Below, one piece after another: positions 31,601 to 36,028 of a stretch of 36,028 bases of DNA. A model generated the notes under the pieces. It saw only the letters and a list, made by a program, of their open reading frames with translations, did not search any database and was not told the DNA's origin. Source of the DNA: an uncultured Oscillospiraceae bacterium (GTDB taxonomy: Bacteria; Bacillota; Clostridia; Oscillospirales; Acutalibacteraceae); assembly GCA_905198295.1 (NCBI GenBank), contig CAJKBW010000024.1:1-36028 (forward strand), read 5' to 3'. Numbering within the stretch: position 1 is the first letter of the stretch; the number at the start of each line of letters is the position of its first letter. A program made the position numbers and the translations under genes.

Positions 31601-31616
31601 TTGCCGCGAAGCGCCT

Positions 31617-31723
31617 CCCCGTGCGGTACGGCCGGCGGGGATAACCGCGGGGTTGCGGCCCCGCGGCAGGATTTCAGGCGGGAATGCTCCCGCAGGCAAG
31701 GTATGGGGCTCCGGCAACGCCCC
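31617..31723 (+). other. Four stem-loops in the rplW-rplB spacer
   Basis: Consecutive stems: CCCCG/CGGGG (31617-31621/31636-31640), perfect 8-bp CCGCGGGG/CCCCGCGG (31645-31652/31659-31666), GCGGGA/TCCCGC (31678-31683/31688-31693) and GGGGC/GCCCC (31705-31709/31719-31723). There is no T tract. The spacer is much longer than elsewhere in the operon and contains no reading frame. Confidence 0.5.
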
Positions 31724-31754
31724 GCAAAGCCGAAATTTAGGAGAGTGAATCGGA

Positions 31755-32588
31755 ATGGCAATGAAACTGTATAAGCCGACCACCCCTGGACGTCGCGGCA
31801 TGTCGGTCATCGACTACACCGTGCTGTCCAAGGTGGATCCGGAAAAGAGCCTGCTGGCTCCGAAGAACAAAAAGGCCGGCCGCAACAGCTACGGCCGCAT
31901 CACCGTCCGCCATCGCGGCGGCGGCAACCGGCAGAAGTACCGCATCATCGACTTCAAGCGCAACAAGGTCGATATGCCGGCGACGGTCAAGACCCTGGAG
32001 TACGACCCGAACCGCAGCGCCCACATTGCGCTGGTGGAATATGAGGACGGCGAGAAGCGCTACATCGTGGCGCCGGTCGGCCTGAAGGTCGGCGACGTCG
32101 TCACCTCGGGTACCGCCGTGGACATCAAGCCGGGCAATGCCCTGCCGCTGTCCAGCATCCCGGTGGGTACTTTTATCCACAACGTTGAGCTGTATCCGGG
32201 CAAGGGCGCGCAGCTCGCGCGCAGCGCCGGCACCATGGCTCAGCTGATGGGCAAGGAAAACAAGCTCGCCCTCGTGCGGCTGCCCTCCGGCGAGATGCGC
32301 TATGTGCCGCTGGGCTGTATGGCGACCATCGGTCAGGTCGGCAACGTCGAACACGAGAATGTCAAGCTCGGCAAGGCTGGCCGCAAGCGCCACATGGGCT
32401 GGCGTCCGACCGTGCGCGGCTCGGTTATGAACCCCTGCGATCACCCGCACGGCGGCGGCGAAGGCAAATCCCCGATCGGCCGCTCCGGCCCGGTTACCCC
32501 GTGGGGCAAGCCGGCTCTGGGTTACAAGACCCGGAAGAAGCACAACCGTTCGAGCCAGTTCATCGTCAAGCGCCGCAACGGCAAGTAA
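31755..32588 (+). CDS. rplB: 50S ribosomal protein L2
   Basis: 277 residues, a primary 23S rRNA binder near the peptidyl transferase centre. [41 protein letters not shown], and the functionally critical C-terminal [19 protein letters not shown] with its conserved His are present. AGGAGAG lies about 10 nt before ATG 31755. It is complete. Confidence 0.98.
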   Translation: MAMKLYKPTTPGRRGMSVIDYTVLSKVDPEKSLLAPKNKKAGRNSYGRITVRHRGGGNRQKYRIIDFKRNKVDMPATVKTLEYDPNRSAHIALVEYEDGEKRYIVAPVGLKVGDVVTSGTAVDIKPGNALPLSSIPVGTFIHNVELYPGKGAQLARSAGTMAQLMGKENKLALVRLPSGEMRYVPLGCMATIGQVGNVEHENVKLGKAGRKRHMGWRPTVRGSVMNPCDHPHGGGEGKSPIGRSGPVTPWGKPALGYKTRKKHNRSSQFIVKRRNGK

Positions 32589-32609
32589 ACGAAAGGAGAT
32601 TCATCATTT

Positions 32610-32882
32610 ATGGGTAGAAGCGTAAAGAAGGGTCCTTTCGTACAGCCCGTGCTGCTCAAAAGGATCCAGGAAATGAACAAGGCCGGCGAAAAACGCATCC
32701 TCAAGACCTGGAGCCGCGCCTCCACGATTTTCCCGGATTTTGTCGGTCACACGATTGCCGTGCACGACGGCCGCAAGCATGTTCCGGTGTATGTAACGGA
32801 GGACATGGTCGGCCATAAGCTGGGCGAGTTCGCCCCGACCCGTACCTTCCGGGGCCATCAGGGCTCGAAGAGTACGAAGTAA
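32610..32882 (+). CDS. rpsS: 30S ribosomal protein S19
   Basis: 90 residues, 30S head. [71 protein letters not shown] is the family signature. AAAGGAG precedes ATG 32610. The gene is complete and in the standard order rplB-rpsS-rplV. Confidence 0.98.
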   Translation: MGRSVKKGPFVQPVLLKRIQEMNKAGEKRILKTWSRASTIFPDFVGHTIAVHDGRKHVPVYVTEDMVGHKLGEFAPTRTFRGHQGSKSTK

Positions 32883-32907
32883 GCGGCTGAGAAAGGAGAG
32901 AAACGCC

Positions 32908-33243
32908 ATGGAAGCAAGGGCGCAGGTAAATTACGTCCGTATTTCCCCCCGCAAAGTCAAAATCGTTCTCGACCTCATCCGCAACAAACCGGTTGATGTC
33001 GCGCTTGCGATTGCGCATAACACTTCGAAATCCGCCTGTGAGCCGATCGAAAAGCTGCTCAAGTCGGCGGTCGCGAATGCGGAGAACAACGCCAACATGG
33101 ACCGCAACAGCCTCTATGTTGCCGAGTGCTTCGTTTGCCCCGGCCCCATCCTGAAGCGGGTTCGTCCGAGAGCGCAGGGTCGTGCCTTCCGCATCGAGAA
33201 GAGAACCTCACACATCACCCTTGTGCTCAAGGAAAAGGAATAA
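32908..33243 (+). CDS. rplV: 50S ribosomal protein L22
   Basis: 111 residues, binds several 23S domains and reaches into the exit tunnel with its beta hairpin ([33 protein letters not shown]). The N-terminus [23 protein letters not shown] is standard. AAAGGAGAG precedes ATG 32908. The hairpin is intact. Confidence 0.98.
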   Translation: MEARAQVNYVRISPRKVKIVLDLIRNKPVDVALAIAHNTSKSACEPIEKLLKSAVANAENNANMDRNSLYVAECFVCPGPILKRVRPRAQGRAFRIEKRTSHITLVLKEKE

Positions 33244-33263
33244 GCGAAGGAGGAAGCCAGAAT

Positions 33264-33929
33264 ATGGGACAGAAAGTCAATCCCCACGGCCTGAGAGTCG
33301 GCGTTATCAAAGACTGGGATTCGCGCTGGTTCGTCAAGGACGAAGTCTTCGGCGACACCCTCGTGTCCGACTTCAAGCTGCGGAAATACCTGAAAAAGAC
33401 GCTGTACGCCGCCGGCGTACCGAAAATTGAGATCGAGCGCGACGCCTCCCGCGTGCGCGTGCACATCCACTGCGCGAAGCCGGGCATCGTCATCGGCAAG
33501 GGCGGCGCGGAGATCGAAAAGCTCCGCCAGACCTGCGAGAAGATGCTGGGCAAGCCCACCGTCATCAACATCGTCGAGGTGCGCAGCCCCGACGTCAATG
33601 CACAGCTCGTGGCTGAAAACATCGCCCAGCAGCTGGAGAAGCGTATCTCCTTCCGCCGCGCGATGAAGCAGGCGATCGGCCGTGCGATGAAGCTCGGCGC
33701 GAAGGGTATCAAGACCCAGGTGTCCGGCCGTCTGGGCGGCGCGGAAATCGCGCGCACCGAGCAGTATCATGAAGGCACGATTCCGCTGCAGACCCTGCGT
33801 GCGGACATCGATTACGGATTCGCGGAGGCGCACACCACCTACGGCCGCATCGGCGTGAAGGTGTGGATCTATCGCGGCGAGGTTCTCGCCGGCGCTGCGA
33901 AGCCCCGCAGGGAAGGAGGCCGCAAGTAA
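33264..33929 (+). CDS. rpsC: 30S ribosomal protein S3
   Basis: 221 residues at the mRNA entry channel. N-terminal [25 protein letters not shown] domain with [15 protein letters not shown], and C-terminal [17 protein letters not shown] chose ATG 33264 after AAGGAGG; a longer upstream frame overlaps rplV. The stop overlaps the ATG of rplP. Confidence 0.98.
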   Translation: MGQKVNPHGLRVGVIKDWDSRWFVKDEVFGDTLVSDFKLRKYLKKTLYAAGVPKIEIERDASRVRVHIHCAKPGIVIGKGGAEIEKLRQTCEKMLGKPTVINIVEVRSPDVNAQLVAENIAQQLEKRISFRRAMKQAIGRAMKLGAKGIKTQVSGRLGGAEIARTEQYHEGTIPLQTLRADIDYGFAEAHTTYGRIGVKVWIYRGEVLAGAAKPRREGGRK

Positions 33930-34354
33930 TGCTGTTGCCCAAGAGAGTCAAATACCGCCGCGTTCACAGAGGCCGCCTGACCGGCAAGGCCACCCGCGGC
34001 ACCGAGGTCAACTACGGCCAGTTTGGCCTGGTGGCCCTCGAGCCCGCCTGGATTAAATCCAATCAGATCGAAGCCGCCCGTATCGCGATGACCCGTTATA
34101 TCAAGCGTGGTGGTCAGGTCTGGATCAAAATTTTCCCCGACAAGCCCGTGACCGAAAAGCCGGCCGAAACCCGCATGGGTTCCGGTAAAGGTTCGCCGGA
34201 ATACTGGGTGGCCGTGGTCAAACCCGGCCGGGTGATGTTTGAGATCGCCGGCGTGTCCGAAGAGGACGCCCGCGAGGCTATGCGACTCGCAGCGAACAAG
34301 CTGCCCATCAAATGCAAATTTGTGAGCAAGGAAACGGATGGTGAGCAGGTATGA
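33929..34354 (+). CDS. rplP: 50S ribosomal protein L16
   Basis: 141 residues, positions tRNA near the A and P sites. [91 protein letters not shown] is diagnostic. The ATG at 33929 overlaps the rpsC stop, with AAGGAGG inside rpsC. It is translationally coupled on both sides. Confidence 0.98.
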   Translation: MLLPKRVKYRRVHRGRLTGKATRGTEVNYGQFGLVALEPAWIKSNQIEAARIAMTRYIKRGGQVWIKIFPDKPVTEKPAETRMGSGKGSPEYWVAVVKPGRVMFEIAGVSEEDAREAMRLAANKLPIKCKFVSKETDGEQV

Positions 34355-34566
34355 AGGCTACTGAGATAGCAAAAATCCGTGAGCTGAACGATGTCGAGAT
34401 GGAAAAGCGGCTCAAGGATCTGAAAACGGAGCTGTTCAATCTTCGGTTCCAGCATGCGATCAACCAGCTCGATAATCCGATGCGTCTGAAGGCCGTCAAG
34501 AAGGAAATCGCCATTATCAAAACGATCATGCGCGAAAAAGAGCTGAAAAGCGGCGCTGAGGCGTAA
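34351..34566 (+). CDS. rpmC: 50S ribosomal protein L29
   Basis: 71 residues, a helical hairpin next to L23 at the tunnel exit: [64 protein letters not shown]. The ATG overlaps the rplP stop (4 nt). It is slightly long, with a short polar tail, but otherwise ordinary. Confidence 0.96.
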   Translation: MKATEIAKIRELNDVEMEKRLKDLKTELFNLRFQHAINQLDNPMRLKAVKKEIAIIKTIMREKELKSGAEA

Positions 34567-34583
34567 CGGAAGGAGGAGTAGTT

Positions 34584-34841
34584 GTGAGCGAAAGGAATCT
34601 GCGGAAGACCCGTACCGGTATTGTGGTCAGCGACAAGATGGATAAAACCGTTGTGGTCGCCATCGAAGACAATGTCCGCCATCCGCTGTATAAAAAGATC
34701 ATCAAGCGCACGGTGACCCTGAAGGCGCATGATGAGAACAACGAGTGCGGTGTCGGCGACCGCGTGTCCGTGATGGAAACCCGCCCGCTGTCCAAAGACA
34801 AGCGCTGGCGCGTGACCAACATCATCGAGAAAGCGAAATAA
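34584..34841 (+). CDS. rpsQ: 30S ribosomal protein S17
   Basis: 85 residues, OB-fold primary binder of 16S r[77 protein letters not shown]. The start is GTG 34584, with AAGGAGGAG upstream. It ends the S10-type part of the cluster and is followed by a structured spacer. Confidence 0.97.
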   Translation: MSERNLRKTRTGIVVSDKMDKTVVVAIEDNVRHPLYKKIIKRTVTLKAHDENNECGVGDRVSVMETRPLSKDKRWRVTNIIEKAK

Positions 34842-34842
34842 G

Positions 34843-34897
34843 CAGTTCGTACGGCCTGCGCCGCCTATTTCCGGCGGGGAAAACGCAGGCGGAACTG
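34843..34897 (+). promoter_or_regulatory. Compound hairpin at the S10/spc boundary
   Basis: Three nested stems: CAGTTC/GAACTG (34843-34848/34892-34897), GCCTGCG/CGCAGGC (34854-34860/34884-34890) and CCGCC/GGCGG (34861-34865/34873-34877). There is no T tract. Only here between rpmC and rplX is the spacing large (72 nt), marking the border that separates the S10 and spc operons in E. coli. Confidence 0.55.
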
Positions 34898-34913
34898 AAA
34901 GGAGGAACAATCT

Positions 34914-35282
34914 GTGGTACAGCAACAGACTTACCTCAAAGTTGCCGATAACACCGGCGCGAAGGAGCTTATGTGCATCCGCGTTCTCGGTGGTTCCGGC
35001 CGGAGGTATGCAAATATCGGCGACGTCGTGGTTGCTTCGGTCAAAAAAGCAGCACCCGGCGGCGTTGTGAAAAAAGGCGATGTCGTCAAGGCCGTTGTGG
35101 TTCGTTCCGTCAAGGGCATTCGCCGCGAGGATGGCACCTACATCCGCTTCGACGAGAACGCCGCGGTCATCATTCGTGATGACAAGAACCCCAGAGGCAC
35201 CCGTATTTTTGGGCCGGTGGCGCGAGAGCTCAGAGAAAAGGATTATCTGAAGATCCTGAGCCTTGCCCCCGAAGTGCTGTGA
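34914..35282 (+). CDS. rplN: 50S ribosomal protein L14
   Basis: 122 residues, at the subunit interface (bridge B8). [63 protein letters not shown] and [17 protein letters not shown] are diagnostic. The start is GTG 34914 after AAAGGAGG. It is complete. Confidence 0.98.
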   Translation: MVQQQTYLKVADNTGAKELMCIRVLGGSGRRYANIGDVVVASVKKAAPGGVVKKGDVVKAVVVRSVKGIRREDGTYIRFDENAAVIIRDDKNPRGTRIFGPVARELREKDYLKILSLAPEVL

Positions 35283-35297
35283 TGGGAGGTACCGGAA

Positions 35298-35618
35298 TTG
35301 AATAACAAACTGCATGTGAAAAAGGGCGATACCGTCCTCATCATCAGCGGCGATGACCGCGGCAGCAAGGGCAAGGTCCTGGAAGTCAGCCCGAAAGAGG
35401 GCAAGGTCATCGTGGAAGGCAAGAACATCGTGAAGAAGCATGTCAAGCCCCGCAAGATGGGCGATCCCGGCGGCATTATCTCCGCTGAGGGTGCGATGTA
35501 CGCTTCCAAGGTTATGGTCGTCTGCCCCCACTGCAACAAGCCGGTTCGCGTCGGCCACAAGAAATTTGCCGACGGAACCAAGTCGCGCATTTGCAAAAAA
35601 TGCGGCGAAACGCTGTAA
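35298..35618 (+). CDS. rplX: 50S ribosomal protein L24
   Basis: 106 residues, assembly initiator of 50S. KOW motif [34 protein letters not shown], and a C-terminal zinc-ribbon-like pair CPHC...CKKC, usual in this family. A TTG start at 35298 is supported by GGGAGG 8 nt upstream and by the [12 protein letters not shown]-terminus; no ATG fits. Confidence 0.96.
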   Translation: MNNKLHVKKGDTVLIISGDDRGSKGKVLEVSPKEGKVIVEGKNIVKKHVKPRKMGDPGGIISAEGAMYASKVMVVCPHCNKPVRVGHKKFADGTKSRICKKCGETL

Positions 35619-35634
35619 GGAGGTAGAAAGCGTA

Positions 35635-36028
35635 ATGGCCAGACTTAAGGACTATTATGTCAAGGAAGCCGCTCCGGCGCTGATGAAAAAATTCGGCTAC
35701 AAGAGCGTTATGCAGATCCCGAAGCTGGATAAGATCGTGATCAATGTCGGCTGCGGCGAAGCCCGCGACAACGCGAAGGTTATCGATGCGATCATGATCG
35801 ACCTGGCGGCCATCACCGGCCAGAAACCGGTGGTCTGCAAGGCCAAGAAATCCGTGGCGAACTTCAAGCTGCGTGAAGGCATGAACATCGGCGCGAAGGT
35901 TACCCTGCGCGGCGAGCGCATGTACGAATTTCTGGACCGTCTGTTCAACGTGGCGCTTCCGCGGGTGCGTGACTTCCGCGGAATCAACCCGAACTCGTTC
36001 GACGGCCGCGGCAATTACAACATGGGCC
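35635..36028 (+). CDS. rplE: 50S ribosomal protein L5 (3' end outside the window)
   Basis: The first 131 codons of L5, the 5S rRNA-binding protein of the central protuberance: [109 protein letters not shown] lies before ATG 35635, 16 nt after rplX. The frame runs off the window end, with no sign of damage. Confidence 0.97.
   Translation, partial: MARLKDYYVKEAAPALMKKFGYKSVMQIPKLDKIVINVGCGEARDNAKVIDAIMIDLAAITGQKPVVCKAKKSVANFKLREGMNIGAKVTLRGERMYEFLDRLFNVALPRVRDFRGINPNSFDGRGNYNMG

Overview
The window is GC-rich DNA of an anaerobic, low-branching Firmicute. Gene order and protein style point to class Clostridia, probably an Oscillospirales/Ruminococcaceae-type gut bacterium: the rimP-nusA-rnpM-rplGA-infB-rbfA-nrnA-truB-ribF operon, rpsO-pnp, an S10/spc ribosomal operon, rubrerythrin, and strong Shine-Dalgarno sequences before almost every gene. 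No rRNA, tRNA, CRISPR array or transposase was seen.

Layout. 1-820 (minus strand): rubrerythrin followed by a 57-residue small protein that automated callers would easily miss, closed by a perfect palindromic terminator. 908-2167: alr behind a consensus promoter. 2230-11192: the translation/ribosome-maturation operon rimP, nusA, rnpM, rplGA, infB, rbfA, nrnA, truB, ribF. The last gene is a fusion of bifunctional RibF with a C-terminal HAD phosphatase.

11172-12217: an AT-rich, one-gene insertion exactly at the ribF stop codon, flanked by 22-bp direct repeats that duplicate the ribF 3' end. Its gene encodes a zinc ribbon, a DUF2726 nuclease-like domain and a CFI-box C-terminus. I regard this as the most unusual object in the window.

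12218-18950: a secreted membrane-anchored protein of unknown function; then a VTC polyphosphate-polymerase-like / DUF4956 / carbohydrate-binding lipoprotein operon, divergent from an OmpR-type response regulator and its histidine kinase. The divergent region holds two tandem CTGAAA-type boxes with 11-bp period. 18980-22106 (minus): ECF sigma factor, membrane anti-sigma factor, vWA-domain lipoprotein and a small membrane protein, probably one envelope-stress type operon.

22227-25618: an 86-residue small protein behind a promoter that fits the forespore sigma-G consensus; rpsO with a structured leader; pnp preceded by a long near-continuous hairpin. 25731-28940: accessory singletons (XRE regulator, DHFR/RibD-C-like reductase, TipA-type MerR regulator plus GNAT acetyltransferase, URO-D family protein). 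29198-36028: the S10 operon (rpsJ, rplCDWB, rpsS, rplV, rpsC, rplP, rpmC, rpsQ) running into the spc genes (rplN, rplX, rplE cut by the window end). A leader of about 380 nt contains a terminator-like attenuator, and structured spacers lie between some cistrons.
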